Positions 45,524-54,624 are shown, counted from the stretch's first letter. The stretch: DNA of 64,000 bases from an uncultured Acetobacteraceae bacterium (GCA_943912335.1 CALTUD010000021.1:8246-72245), one strand, 5' to 3'. Notes: generated by a model from the sequence alone, not told the origin. A program made the numbers and translations.

Positions 45524-45909
45524 GCGGCATCCTGCCGCCGACGCCGGCGGTTCTGCGTTCCTACCGCCTCAGCACCTACCGCGCCGGTCCGGTCGTGGCG
45601 CGTGTCGGCCGGGTGCCGCGCGGGATGACGGGCTATGGGCCTCGGGAAACGCTCGCGATGCTGAGCGCCGCCAATCCGGGCGGGCGGCTGATGCCGGAGG
45701 GCTGGAACCGGCGGGCCATGCGGCGTCTGGAACAGGCGCTGCGTCGGGTGCCGCATGTCGCGGGGGAAGGACGGCTGGGACGCTGGGGCGAGCCGCTGCT
45801 GCTGGCGCGCCTGCCCGCACGCCCGGCAGCGATCCTGGCCCGGCGCTTCCGGCAGAACGCGATCGTGGTGCTGCGTCGCGACCGGCCGGCACGGCTGGTG
45901 CTGTTGTGA
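45520..45909 (+). CDS. DUF3293 protein
   Basis: A 129-residue protein starting at a TTG that overlaps the rodA stop. The central SAANPGGRLMPEGWNRRAMR matches the DUF3293 pattern (a T/S-A-x-NP segment followed by N..R). The C-terminus LARRFRQNAIVVLRRDRPAR matches its conserved gQNAi strand. No function is known. The stop overlaps the GTG of the GNAT gene. The overlap chain rodA - DUF3293 - GNAT implies co-translation. Confidence 0.75.
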   Translation: MSGILPPTPAVLRSYRLSTYRAGPVVARVGRVPRGMTGYGPRETLAMLSAANPGGRLMPEGWNRRAMRRLEQALRRVPHVAGEGRLGRWGEPLLLARLPARPAAILARRFRQNAIVVLRRDRPARLVLL

Positions 45910-46364
45910 GCAGCCGCTACGGGCTGGAGATCCGCGCGGCCCAGTCCGCCGATGCGGCCGGGCTGTCGGAGATGCTGGACGCCAATGGCCTCGCCCTGCC
46001 CGCGCGTATCCTGGCCGAGCGCATCGAGCTCCAGCGCGCGACGCCGAGCGGCACCGTGCTGCTGGCGCTGGAATGGGGGCCGCCGAGCGGGATGGTGTCG
46101 GTGCACTGGCACCCGTCCTTGTTCGAGGCGCATCCGGTGGCGCGCATCAGCACGCTGCTGGTGGATCGCGAGCAGCGCCGTCGCGGCATCGGACGGTTGC
46201 TGGTGAAGGCCGCATCGCAGGCGGCGCGCGTGGCGGGTTGCGACCGGATCGTGCTGGAGATCGGCCCGGACACGCCGGCGCTGGCCGAATTTGGTGCTGC
46301 GACCGGCTTTACGATGCTCGGCAGCCACATGGTGCGCTCGCTGCGCCGGCAGACGCAGGGTTGA
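45906..46364 (+). CDS. GNAT-family N-acetyltransferase
   Basis: A 152-residue acetyltransferase. ARISTLLVDREQRRRGIGRL (about 75-95) holds the acetyl-CoA pyrophosphate loop (RRRGIG), and the C-terminal IVLEIGPDTPALAEFGAATG is the usual fourth motif. Substrate cannot be inferred. GTG start overlaps the DUF3293 stop. Convergent with the phosphoketolase gene 46 bases away. Confidence 0.85.
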   Translation: MSSRYGLEIRAAQSADAAGLSEMLDANGLALPARILAERIELQRATPSGTVLLALEWGPPSGMVSVHWHPSLFEAHPVARISTLLVDREQRRRGIGRLLVKAASQAARVAGCDRIVLEIGPDTPALAEFGAATGFTMLGSHMVRSLRRQTQG

Positions 46365-46410
46365 ACGCGCGAACGGAGCGCCGCGCCGGCAGCGCCCCGA
46401 ATGTGTCGCG

Positions 46411-48807
46411 TCAGTCCTCGGTCCACACCCAGTCGCGGATCTCGGGCAGATCGTCGAACGCCTCACGGATATGGGCGTCGTGCCGCGCCAGCGTCGTCTC
46501 GCAGTAATCGGCGAGCGCCGTGTCGGCAAAGAGATGCGGCAGATAGCGCGTCACGTCGAGACACAGATGCAGGCGGCTCATCTCGTTCTGCACCACCATG
46601 TCGAACGGCGTGGTGGTGGTGCCTTCCTCCTGATAGCCGCGCACATGGAACCGGTCGTGCCAGGCGCGCCCGTGCAGCAGATCGTGCACCACGCCAGGAT
46701 AGCCGTGGAACGCGAACACGACCGGCGCGGACTCGGTGAAGATGGCATTGAAATCGGCTGCTTCCATGCCGTGCGGATGGCGGTCCTGCGGGCAGAGCCG
46801 CATCAGATCGACGACGTTCACCACACGCACCTTCACCTGCGGCGCATAACGGCGCAGCAGCCAGGCAGCGGCGACGATCTCCTGGGTCGGAATGTCGCCG
46901 GCGCAGGCGAGAACCACATCCGGCTGTTCCGGCTCACGGCTGTATTGCGGCCAGATGCCCGCACCCAGGCGGCAATGCGCATCCGCTTCTTCCATGGTCA
47001 GCCACTGCAATTGCGGCTGCTTGTCGATCACCATCAGGTTCAGATAGTTCACGCTGCGGAAGCAATGATTGGCGACGCTGAGCAGGCAGTTCGCATCGGG
47101 CGGCAGATACACGCGCGCCACCAGCGGCTTGCGATGGATCACGGTGTCGATGAAGCCCGGGCCCTGATGGCTGAAACCGTTATGGTCGTTGCGCCAGCAG
47201 GTCGATGTCAGCAGATAGTTGAAGGAGGGGATGTCCGCACGCCAGGGCAGGCGACGCGCATGCTCGATCCATTTGGCGTGCTGCATCGCCATGGAATCGA
47301 TGATCATCGCGAACGCCTCGTAGCTCGCGAACAAACCGTGCCGTCCTGTCAGGGTGTAGCCTTCGAGCCAGCCATGGCAACAATGCTCGCTCAGAACCTC
47401 CATCACCCGCCCGCCATGCGACACGTGGTCGTCGTTCGGCAGGATCTCGGTGGCGAGACAGCGATCGGACACCTCGAACACCGCACCGAGCCGGTTCGAG
47501 TTCGTCTCGTCCGGGCAGAACAAACGGAAATTGTCTGGATTGTTCTTGTAGATGTCGCGCAGATAACGGCCGAGCACGGCGGTCGATCCGGTGCGTTCGG
47601 CAGCCCGCTGGCTGAAGGCGATCGCGTAGTCCCTGTAATCCGGCAGGTCGAGCGGCTTGCGCAGCAGGCCGCCATTGGCGTGCGGATTGCTGCCCATCCG
47701 GCGTGCGCCGTCCGGCGACAGGGAGGCGTATTCCGCGCGCAGAACGCCGTTCTCGTCGAACAACTCTTCCGGGCGGTAGCTGCGCATCCAGTCTTCCAGG
47801 ATGCGCAGATGCTCCGGATTGGTCTTCACCTCCGCCACCGGCACCTGATGCGCACGGAACGTGCCTTCGACCTGCACGCCGTCGACGATCTTTGGTCCGG
47901 TCCAGCCTTTCGGCGTGCGCAGAACGATCATCGGCCAACGCAGATCGTCCGGCCTCGCCCCGCTGCGTGCCGCCTGCTGGATCGCCTTGATCTTGGTGAT
48001 CGCGGCCTCGCTGGCAGCGGCGAAATCCTGATGCACCTGCGCCGGCCGGTCGCCTTCTACGAACACGGGGTCGTAGCCCTGGCCGCGAAAGAACTGCTCC
48101 AGATCGGCGTCGGAGCGGCGCCCCCAGACCGTCGGTCCGGCGATCTTGTATCCGTTCAGATGGAAGATCGGCAGAACCGCGCCGTCGCGGCTCGGATCGA
48201 TGAAGTCGATGCTCTTCCAGCTTCCGGCCAGGGGGCCCGTCTCGGACTCGCCGTCGCCCACCACCGCCGCCACCAGCAGATCGGGATTGTCCATCACCGC
48301 GCCGAACGCATGCACCAGCACGTAGCCGAGTTCGCCACCTTCATGGATCGAGCCCGGCGTCGGCACGCTCACATGGCTCGGCACGCCGCCCGGCGTCGAG
48401 AACTGGCGGAACAGCTTCAGCATCCCCGCCTCGTCGCGTGTCACCTGCGGATAGATCTCGGTGTAGCTGCCTTCAAGCCACACATTGGCGATCAGGGCGG
48501 GACCGCCATGGCCCGGACCGGCCATGTAGATCGCATCGAGGTCGTATTTCCGGATCAGCCGGTTCATATGCACGTAGATCAGGTTCAGCCCCGGCGACGT
48601 GCCCCAATGCCCGAGCAGACGCGGCTTGACGTGATCGACGCTGAGCGGCTCACGCAGAAGCGGATTCTGCATCAGGTAGATCTGCCCGACATTCAGGTAG
48701 TTGGCGGCGCGCCACCAACCGTCCATCCGCCGCAATTCGTCCGCGTCCAGGGGTGCCGAAACGGCCGCGCCGTCGTTCGATCGGCTCTGCATCATCGGTT
48801 TCTCCAT
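46411..48807 (-). CDS. xfp: Xylulose-5-phosphate/fructose-6-phosphate phosphoketolase
   Basis: A 798-residue thiamine diphosphate enzyme that splits xylulose 5-phosphate or fructose 6-phosphate with phosphate to acetyl phosphate plus glyceraldehyde 3-phosphate or erythrose 4-phosphate. Recognisable segments are AANYLNVGQIYLMQNPLLRE at the N-terminus, GPGHGGPALIANVWLEG, the TPP-binding GDGESETGPLAGSW, and FHLNGYKIAGPTVWGRRSD. The acetyl phosphate would feed the acetate kinase encoded 31 bases upstream in the same operon, giving ATP and acetate. The ATG has no strong Shine-Dalgarno but is the family start. Common in acetic acid bacteria. Confidence 0.97.
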   Translation of the reverse strand: MEKPMMQSRSNDGAAVSAPLDADELRRMDGWWRAANYLNVGQIYLMQNPLLREPLSVDHVKPRLLGHWGTSPGLNLIYVHMNRLIRKYDLDAIYMAGPGHGGPALIANVWLEGSYTEIYPQVTRDEAGMLKLFRQFSTPGGVPSHVSVPTPGSIHEGGELGYVLVHAFGAVMDNPDLLVAAVVGDGESETGPLAGSWKSIDFIDPSRDGAVLPIFHLNGYKIAGPTVWGRRSDADLEQFFRGQGYDPVFVEGDRPAQVHQDFAAASEAAITKIKAIQQAARSGARPDDLRWPMIVLRTPKGWTGPKIVDGVQVEGTFRAHQVPVAEVKTNPEHLRILEDWMRSYRPEELFDENGVLRAEYASLSPDGARRMGSNPHANGGLLRKPLDLPDYRDYAIAFSQRAAERTGSTAVLGRYLRDIYKNNPDNFRLFCPDETNSNRLGAVFEVSDRCLATEILPNDDHVSHGGRVMEVLSEHCCHGWLEGYTLTGRHGLFASYEAFAMIIDSMAMQHAKWIEHARRLPWRADIPSFNYLLTSTCWRNDHNGFSHQGPGFIDTVIHRKPLVARVYLPPDANCLLSVANHCFRSVNYLNLMVIDKQPQLQWLTMEEADAHCRLGAGIWPQYSREPEQPDVVLACAGDIPTQEIVAAAWLLRRYAPQVKVRVVNVVDLMRLCPQDRHPHGMEAADFNAIFTESAPVVFAFHGYPGVVHDLLHGRAWHDRFHVRGYQEEGTTTTPFDMVVQNEMSRLHLCLDVTRYLPHLFADTALADYCETTLARHDAHIREAFDDLPEIRDWVWTED

Positions 48808-48838
48808 TATGGTGTCGTCGGAACGGCAGGCCGCGACC

Positions 48839-50014
48839 TCAGCCGCAAGCGCCGTTCAGCGTGTCGATCGTGTGCCGGATCACCATCGCTTCCTCGTCCG
48901 TTTCCAGACGCAGCACGCGTATCCGGCTCTCCGGGGTCGAGATCGTATCGCGATGCCGTTCGTTGGCGTCAGGGTCCAGCGAAACGCCGAGCCATTCGAG
49001 CTGCGCGCAGATCTTCGCGCGGATCGGCGCCGCATGGGCGCCGATCCCGGCGGTGAACACGATCCCGTCGAGCCCGCCGAGCGAAACCGCCATCGTCCCG
49101 ATCATGCGTGCGGCACGGCTCACGAACATGTCCACCGCGCACTTCGCCGCAGGCGCGTCACTTTCAATAAGAACGCGCATGTCGCTGGAAAGTCCTTCGG
49201 ACAGGCCGAGCAGGCCAGAGCGGTGATACAGAACGTCCTCGATCCCGTCGGCATCCATGCCGAGCTGCTGCATCATGTGCAGGATCACGCCCGGATCGAG
49301 CGCGCCGCCGCGCGTGCCCATCACCAGGCCGTCCAGCGCGGTGAATCCCATCGTGGTGTCGACGCTGCGACCGTTGTTCATCGCACACAGGCTGGCGCCG
49401 TTGCCGAGATGCGCCACCACAACACGACCCGACGCCAAATCCGGCTCACGCTCGCGCAGACATGCAGCGATGTATTCGTAGGACAGGCCGTGGAACCCGT
49501 AACGCCTGATCCCCTGCCGCGCGAACGCTTCCGGCAGAGCGAACCGCCAGGAGGTTTCGGGCATGGCATGGTGAAACGCGGTGTCGAAACACGCGACCTG
49601 CCGCACACCCGGCCGCAACGTCTCCAGCGCCCGCACCGGCGCCAGACCGTGCGGCTGGTGCAGCGGCGCCAGCGCGGTCAGCCGCTCCAGCGTTTCCAGC
49701 ACCTCGGGCGTGACCCGCACCGGTTCGGCATAATCGCGCCCGCCATGCACGATGCGATGGCCGACACCCGCCAGACCGTCCTCGGCATGGTTCTCGATCC
49801 ATTCAAGCAACTCGCCCAGACGTGTGTCGTAGTTGCCTTCCACCAAAGCCCGGTCGAGCACCGTGGCACCGGCCGAATCCGTCGCGCGCGCATGCGCCTC
49901 GCCGTCCATCGCCTCCACCTGTCCGGTGATACGGCGTCGCGGCGTGCCGTCCGCGCCTAGGGCGGACAAGGCGAATTTCAGGGTCGACGACCCGGCGTTC
50001 AGGGCAAGGAACAT
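48839..50014 (-). CDS. ackA: Acetate kinase
   Basis: A 391-residue enzyme converting acetyl phosphate and ADP to acetate and ATP. The N-terminal FLALNAGSSTLKFALSALG, the GHRIVHGG segment, the active-site VACFDTAFHHAMPE and VVVAHLGNGASLCAMNNGRS are all present, with TAGIGAHAAPIRAKI near the end. The ATG at 50014 (CGGAG upstream) gives the family start MFLALNAGSS; an ATG at 50035 is also possible. Paired with xfp rather than with a phosphotransacetylase, which fits the phosphoketolase route. An FNR-like box lies about 86 bases upstream. Confidence 0.96.
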   Translation of the reverse strand: MFLALNAGSSTLKFALSALGADGTPRRRITGQVEAMDGEAHARATDSAGATVLDRALVEGNYDTRLGELLEWIENHAEDGLAGVGHRIVHGGRDYAEPVRVTPEVLETLERLTALAPLHQPHGLAPVRALETLRPGVRQVACFDTAFHHAMPETSWRFALPEAFARQGIRRYGFHGLSYEYIAACLREREPDLASGRVVVAHLGNGASLCAMNNGRSVDTTMGFTALDGLVMGTRGGALDPGVILHMMQQLGMDADGIEDVLYHRSGLLGLSEGLSSDMRVLIESDAPAAKCAVDMFVSRAARMIGTMAVSLGGLDGIVFTAGIGAHAAPIRAKICAQLEWLGVSLDPDANERHRDTISTPESRIRVLRLETDEEAMVIRHTIDTLNGACG

Positions 50015-50339
50015 GACGCTCCGATCCTTGGGCATGCGGCCGACTCTCGCCCGGCACGCAGGAGAACGATGATCCGCCGACCTCGTCCGGACCATGATCC
50101 AGATCAATCGAGCGCCGATCGGCGTCCTGGACCACGCTTCGCGTCATGATGTTTGCGTGACGCCCCGACGGGGCAGTGCCGCCATCGCCGGCGGTGGACG
50201 CGGGCTCGGTCCAGGCGGAGCGCCGCCCGGAGGACGATTCGACCCGCCAGTCCCGCTCTTGCGGTGTTGGTCGGCATGACGCGATTGTGTGCGGACGCAG
50301 CTCCGGTCGAACGTGGGACGCCCGATCGTCGGACGCCGA
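50015..50339. other. Intergenic region between crtB and ackA, 325 bp
   Basis: No gene is supported. It holds the FNR-like dyad at 50094-50107, placed for control of ackA-xfp. It must also contain the end of the photosynthesis transcript; no clear terminator hairpin with a T-run is visible after crtB. Confidence 0.5.
50094..50107 (-). promoter_or_regulatory. FNR/FixK-like box upstream of ackA-xfp
   Basis: ATGAT-CCAG-ATCAA matches the TTGAT-N4-ATCAA consensus in 9 of 10 defined positions. Its centre is 86 bases upstream of the ackA ATG. If it acts as a class II activator site (-41.5), transcription would start near 50059, leaving a 45-base leader. It would make the acetyl phosphate to acetate branch oxygen-responsive. 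No regulator gene is in the window. Confidence 0.5.
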
Positions 50340-51230
50340 TCAGCGCCGCGGCAGGCCGTTCCCGGCGATCCATTCGGCGAAAACGGTCCGCATCACCAGA
50401 GCGGCACGTGCAGGACCAGATACCACCGTGCGCGGCCCCACCAGATAGGACGGCCCGCGTCGCAGGATCGTCTCGCCGATCCGCCGATACAGGGCCGCCG
50501 CCACCGGGATCGACAACCGCGCCTGCGACGGCAGTGCCGCGTATCCCAGCGCCCCGAGCGCATAATGCCGCTCCGCCAGGGCCAGCAGCTTGCGCACGGC
50601 GGGGAACACGGCGGGAGGGTCTTGCAGCAGCGTGTCCGGCACGCTGGCGGCTGGCAGCCAACAAGCCGGCAGGTAGATGCGGTCCCGCCCGGCATCCTCC
50701 GCCACGTCGCGGGCGATGTTGGTGAGTTGCATGGCGATCCCAAGCGCCTCGGCCTGTGTCCTGGCCGTCCGGTCCGCGATGCCGAGCACGTCGCACATCA
50801 TGATACCCACCGTGCCCGCGGCGCCGGCGGCATAGCGCAGCAACGCGGCCTCGTCGGCGATCCGCACCGGTTCCAGATCGGACAGCATTGCACGCACCAG
50901 GGCGGCGGCGCTGTTGCGGCACACGCCGAGCTGCCGGAGCCGCGCGCCCAGAGCCGTGCGCGGCCCCTGCCCCGCGAGATCGGCCTCGATCGCCAGCAGC
51001 GACACGCGCGCCGAGACAGGGTCAGGCGCCTCGTCGGCCAGATCGTCCACGGCGCGGCAGGCGGCATACAGCGCCGCCGCACGCGCGAACGAATCCCGCC
51101 CCATCAGGCGTCCGGCGAGACGGAACGAGCGCCCGTGACGCGACAGAACCGCCAGATCGGCCGGTGCTGCGTCGAAAATCGCCTCCTCCGTGCGCACCGA
51201 GGCCGGAAGCTCATGCGCGAGCCCGCTCAT
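50340..51230 (-). CDS. crtB: Phytoene synthase
   Basis: A 296-residue trans-isoprenyl diphosphate synthase-like enzyme that joins two geranylgeranyl diphosphates to phytoene, the first committed carotenoid step. Both Asp-rich motifs are present: DDLADE (62-67) and DVAED (175-179), the latter in NIARDVAEDAGRDRIYLP. The ATG overlaps the crtI stop (ATGA), so the order crtI-crtB is translationally coupled. It is the last gene of the photosynthesis superoperon. Confidence 0.95.
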   Translation of the reverse strand: MSGLAHELPASVRTEEAIFDAAPADLAVLSRHGRSFRLAGRLMGRDSFARAAALYAACRAVDDLADEAPDPVSARVSLLAIEADLAGQGPRTALGARLRQLGVCRNSAAALVRAMLSDLEPVRIADEAALLRYAAGAAGTVGIMMCDVLGIADRTARTQAEALGIAMQLTNIARDVAEDAGRDRIYLPACWLPAASVPDTLLQDPPAVFPAVRKLLALAERHYALGALGYAALPSQARLSIPVAAALYRRIGETILRRGPSYLVGPRTVVSGPARAALVMRTVFAEWIAGNGLPRR

Positions 51231-52717
51231 GCCGCCTCCCGCATCAGCGTTTCGACCAGCTTGGCGGAACACAGAACGCCCGGCACGCCCGCGCCCGGAT
51301 GGGTGCCGGCGCCGACCAGATACAGGTTGCGCACCGCGCGCACGCGGTTGTGGAACCGGAAATAGGCCGACTGGCGCAGGATCGGCGCGATGGAGAAACC
51401 CGCCCCGTCGCGCGACAGATAATCGGTCTTGAAATCCGTCGGCGCGAGGCTGCTTTCGGAGGTGATGCAGCGTTCGAGACCCGGCAGGGTCCGCTCTGCC
51501 AGAAGGGCGACGATGCGGTCGCGCAACACCGCCCGCGCCCGATCCCAGTCGATCGGCGCGCGCAGATTCGGCATGGGTGCGAGCACGTAGAACGCATCCT
51601 GCCCCGGCGGCGCCAGAGACGGGTCGGTCGCCGTCGGCCGGTGCAGGTACAGCGACAGATCCTCCGGCAGCACCGGATCCGTGCCGAATATCCGGTCCAG
51701 CAGATCGCGATAGGATCGTCCGAGCAGGATCGTGTGATGCGCGACGGCGGGATAGGTCCGCATCGTACCGAAATAGAGCACGAACAGCCCCATCGAGGGC
51801 TGCAAACGATCCAGGCGCCGTCTGGAGCGACGCCGGCCCGGCGGCAGCAGGGTCTCGTGCACCATCGGCGCGTCGGCATTGGCGATCACGATCTCGGCCG
51901 GCACGAACTCGCCGCTCTCCAGGACCACGCCGCGCGTTTCGCCATTCTCGACCGAGAGACGCGACGCCGTCGCGCCATAGCGCATCGCGATGCCGTGCCG
52001 TTCGCCGAGTTGCGCGAGCTGCCGGACAAGTTCGGTGGTGCCGCCCCGCGCGAACCAGACTCCGCCCTCGCGTTCGAGCTGCTGGATCAGCGCATACAGC
52101 GCCGGGGAGCGGAACGGATGGCCGCCCACCAGCAGCATCTGCAAGGTGAACACGCGTCGCAGCGATTCGTCGGCGATATCGCGTGCGACGAAGCGATACA
52201 GGGAGCGCCATGCCCCCAGACGCAGAAGCGTCGGCACGGCACGCAGCATCGCCGCCGGGCGATGGAACGGCATGGTGCCCATCCGCACGTAACCCGCCTG
52301 GTACAACGCCCGCGTGCGTTCGGCCAGACGGCCGAAACCCGCCGCATCGCCGGGCGCGAAGGCCGCGACGCGCGCGCGCATCTCCTCGACCGTGCCGCCG
52401 TAATCGAAGAAGCGCCCATCGGCGAAGCCGATCCGGTACCAGGGCTGCACGGGCAGAAACGCGACATGCTCCGCGCGCTCCTCGCCGAACAGGCGCCAGA
52501 GTTCGTCGAACAGATCGGGCGCGGTGATCACGGTGGGTCCGGCATCGAAGGTGAAGCCGTCGCGCCGGAACACGCGTGCGCGTCCGCCCGGCTGGTCGAG
52601 ACGTTCGATCACCTGCACGTCGTAACCCATGGCCCGTGCACGCAATGCGGCGGCGAGACCGCCGAAGCCCGCACCGATCACCACGACACGGCCAGACCGT
52701 TTCGCCTCCGCCCTCAT
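51227..52717 (-). CDS. crtI: Phytoene desaturase
   Basis: A 496-residue FAD enzyme that converts phytoene to neurosporene or lycopene at the membrane. The FAD fold is VVVIGAGFGGLAAALRARAM (about 10-29), with LDQPGGRARVFRRDGFTFDA following. The C-terminal flavin-contact segment LYLVGAGTHPGAGVPGVL matches the CrtI family. The ATG shares one base with the stop of the 67-residue membrane protein gene (TGATG). With CrtB it makes the precursor that CrtF, at the other end of the cluster, later methylates. crtC, crtD and crtE are not in the window. Confidence 0.96.
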   Translation of the reverse strand: MRAEAKRSGRVVVIGAGFGGLAAALRARAMGYDVQVIERLDQPGGRARVFRRDGFTFDAGPTVITAPDLFDELWRLFGEERAEHVAFLPVQPWYRIGFADGRFFDYGGTVEEMRARVAAFAPGDAAGFGRLAERTRALYQAGYVRMGTMPFHRPAAMLRAVPTLLRLGAWRSLYRFVARDIADESLRRVFTLQMLLVGGHPFRSPALYALIQQLEREGGVWFARGGTTELVRQLAQLGERHGIAMRYGATASRLSVENGETRGVVLESGEFVPAEIVIANADAPMVHETLLPPGRRRSRRRLDRLQPSMGLFVLYFGTMRTYPAVAHHTILLGRSYRDLLDRIFGTDPVLPEDLSLYLHRPTATDPSLAPPGQDAFYVLAPMPNLRAPIDWDRARAVLRDRIVALLAERTLPGLERCITSESSLAPTDFKTDYLSRDGAGFSIAPILRQSAYFRFHNRVRAVRNLYLVGAGTHPGAGVPGVLCSAKLVETLMREAA

Positions 52718-52920
52718 CAGCCCGGCTGGATCACCGTGTCGTAGATCACCTTCCAGTAAGGGCCGACGAACAAGATGATCAGGAGTGCGCTGCCCCCCAC
52801 CGCGCCCAGGGCGCCGAGCGCCACGAACCAGCCGAAGAAACGCTTCCACCACCCGTACACGATCCCGCCGGCGAGCCAGAGCGCCACCAGAACCACGGTG
52901 ATCACCAGCGGAAAATACAT
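52717..52920 (-). CDS. Small two-span membrane protein in the photosynthesis operon
   Basis: A 67-residue protein: LVITVVLVALWLAGGIVYGW forms span 1, a short basic aromatic loop (WWKRFFGW) and a second hydrophobic stretch (LGALGAVGGSALLIILFVG) follow, then a polar end (YWKVIYDTVIQPG). GGAG lies six bases before the ATG. The gene is locked in place: it starts 18 bases after the triheme cytochrome stop and its TGA overlaps the crtI ATG. No family is recognised. It could anchor or assemble the neighbouring cytochrome, or act like the short accessory polypeptides of other purple bacteria (PufX, PufQ), though it has no clear similarity to them. Confidence 0.75.
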   Translation of the reverse strand: MYFPLVITVVLVALWLAGGIVYGWWKRFFGWFVALGALGAVGGSALLIILFVGPYWKVIYDTVIQPG

Positions 52921-52938
52921 GTCACGCTCCGGTTCGCA

Positions 52939-54624
52939 TCAGTAGGCGCCATCGGTCCTGAGCTGCGTGTAGACGCGCGCGCTGAAATTCGCGAGTTGCG
53001 CGCTCTTCTGCGTGGGGGCGACGGTGCTGTCGCGATACAGGATCGGGCAATACGCCACGGTGAGACCGTTGACGATCTGTTCCCGTTTCAGATCCGGCGC
53101 GGCCTGTCTCACCTTCGCGACCACGTCGTTCACCGTCGGCAGCATGGTCGGCAGAGTCATCGCCGAGAGTGCCGCCTGGATGCCGTTGCCGTTATCGGCC
53201 AGAACCTTCTCCAGCTCCGGTTCGTCGAGCTTCGGGCAGCCGCCGGCATGCTTGCCGTTCAGCATGCTCTGCGCCGCGCCGTCCGCGTCCACCCGATTCA
53301 CCGACACCAGGAACGCATCCGCGTTCGGCGGCGCGTTGTTGCTCCAGGCCTGGCGCACGTAGTTGGCGACGTCGGCGATCTGCTTGTCGGTCATGCTGTC
53401 GCCGAGCGCCGGCATCACGCCGAACGATCCCTTCGCTTCCACGCCGCCGATGATCACGTTGATGACGTTGTGCGGTCCCGCCGCCAGGATCATGCCGTTG
53501 CCGTCCAGCGCCGGCACGACGCCTTTCTCGCCCTTGCCGTCCGCACCATGGCACGCCGAGCAGAACGCGTTGTAGACCTGCGCGCCCGGCGGGTTCGGCC
53601 CCTTGTAGGCATCACGCTTGTATGGGCTGTACGTCGACGGCCGGTCCTGCGTGCGCAGATAGGCGATCATCGCTCGGATATCCTCGTCGCGGAACTTCGA
53701 CAGGCTGACGTCCACGGTTTCGCGCATCGGTCCGACGGCCGTGCCCATCACGTCGTCCGCGCCGGTCTTCAGATAGTTGAAGAGCTGGTCGTCGGTGTAG
53801 CGGCCGAGGCCGCTCGCCTTGTTGTTGGTGATGTTCGGCGTGGCCCAATGCGTGATCACGCCGCCCGCGAACGGCAGAGCGATGTCCCGCTTGCCGAGCA
53901 GGGTGCGGCCGTTATGGCATTCCGTGCAATGCGCGAAGGAGTTGACGATGTAATCGCCGCGATTGACCAGAGCGCTCTGCTTCGGATCGTCCTTGAAAAT
54001 ACCGCTGGGAACGAAAGCGAGATTGTAGAGCGCGATCGCCGGCCGGAAGTTGAACGGGAACAGGATCTTGTTCTCGGGGATCTTGTACCGGACCGGCGCC
54101 TGCGACATGATATAGGCGTAGATCGCCTTGATGTCGTCGTCGCGCATGGACGCGTACCACGGGTACGGCATGCCCGGATACACGTTCTGGCCGTGCTTGT
54201 TACGGCCCTTGCGGAACAGGGTGACGAAATCCTGGATCGTCCAGCCGCCGATCCCGGTTTCCCGATCCGGCGTGATGTTGGGCGTATAGAGCGTGCCGAA
54301 CGGCATCCCCATCGGCCGGCCGCCGGCGAATTCCGGACCGCCGTCATGCGTGTGGCAGGACGCGCAATCCGCCATGTCGGTCAGATACTTGCCGCGTGCC
54401 AGGATATCGGTCGCGGTGGCGTCGCCGCCCTTGGCCACGCTGGCGGGATCGAGCTGCGCCGCGGTCGGCTTGCCCTGCGGAAAGCTTGGCGGCTGATCGG
54501 CCGGGACGTTGCTGTTGTAGGTCTCGGTGCCGTTCCACGCGCGCTCCTGCGCCGAGGCGGGCAGGCTCGCGACCGAAACGCCGAACAACGCGGTGGCGCC
54601 GAGAAGAAAAGAGAACTTGCTCAT
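52939..54624 (-). CDS. Triheme cytochrome c, alcohol/gluconate dehydrogenase subunit-like
   Basis: A 561-residue exported protein with a signal peptide (MSKFSFLLGATALFGVSVAS, cleavage near SAQ). It has three c-type heme sites: CASCH (87-91), CTECH (233-237) and CSACH (355-359). The spacing and stretches such as GKYLTDMADCASCHT, GGRPMGMPFGTLYTPNITPD and YLKTGADDVMG are those of cytochrome subunits of membrane alcohol, gluconate or aldehyde dehydrogenases of acetic acid bacteria. Residues about 430-561 form an extra domain with two non-heme Cys (463, 526). The ATG overlaps the pufC stop (ATGA). No dehydrogenase subunit is adjacent, so it may instead feed electrons to PufC or the reaction centre. 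Confidence 0.88.
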   Translation of the reverse strand: MSKFSFLLGATALFGVSVASLPASAQERAWNGTETYNSNVPADQPPSFPQGKPTAAQLDPASVAKGGDATATDILARGKYLTDMADCASCHTHDGGPEFAGGRPMGMPFGTLYTPNITPDRETGIGGWTIQDFVTLFRKGRNKHGQNVYPGMPYPWYASMRDDDIKAIYAYIMSQAPVRYKIPENKILFPFNFRPAIALYNLAFVPSGIFKDDPKQSALVNRGDYIVNSFAHCTECHNGRTLLGKRDIALPFAGGVITHWATPNITNNKASGLGRYTDDQLFNYLKTGADDVMGTAVGPMRETVDVSLSKFRDEDIRAMIAYLRTQDRPSTYSPYKRDAYKGPNPPGAQVYNAFCSACHGADGKGEKGVVPALDGNGMILAAGPHNVINVIIGGVEAKGSFGVMPALGDSMTDKQIADVANYVRQAWSNNAPPNADAFLVSVNRVDADGAAQSMLNGKHAGGCPKLDEPELEKVLADNGNGIQAALSAMTLPTMLPTVNDVVAKVRQAAPDLKREQIVNGLTVAYCPILYRDSTVAPTQKSAQLANFSARVYTQLRTDGAY

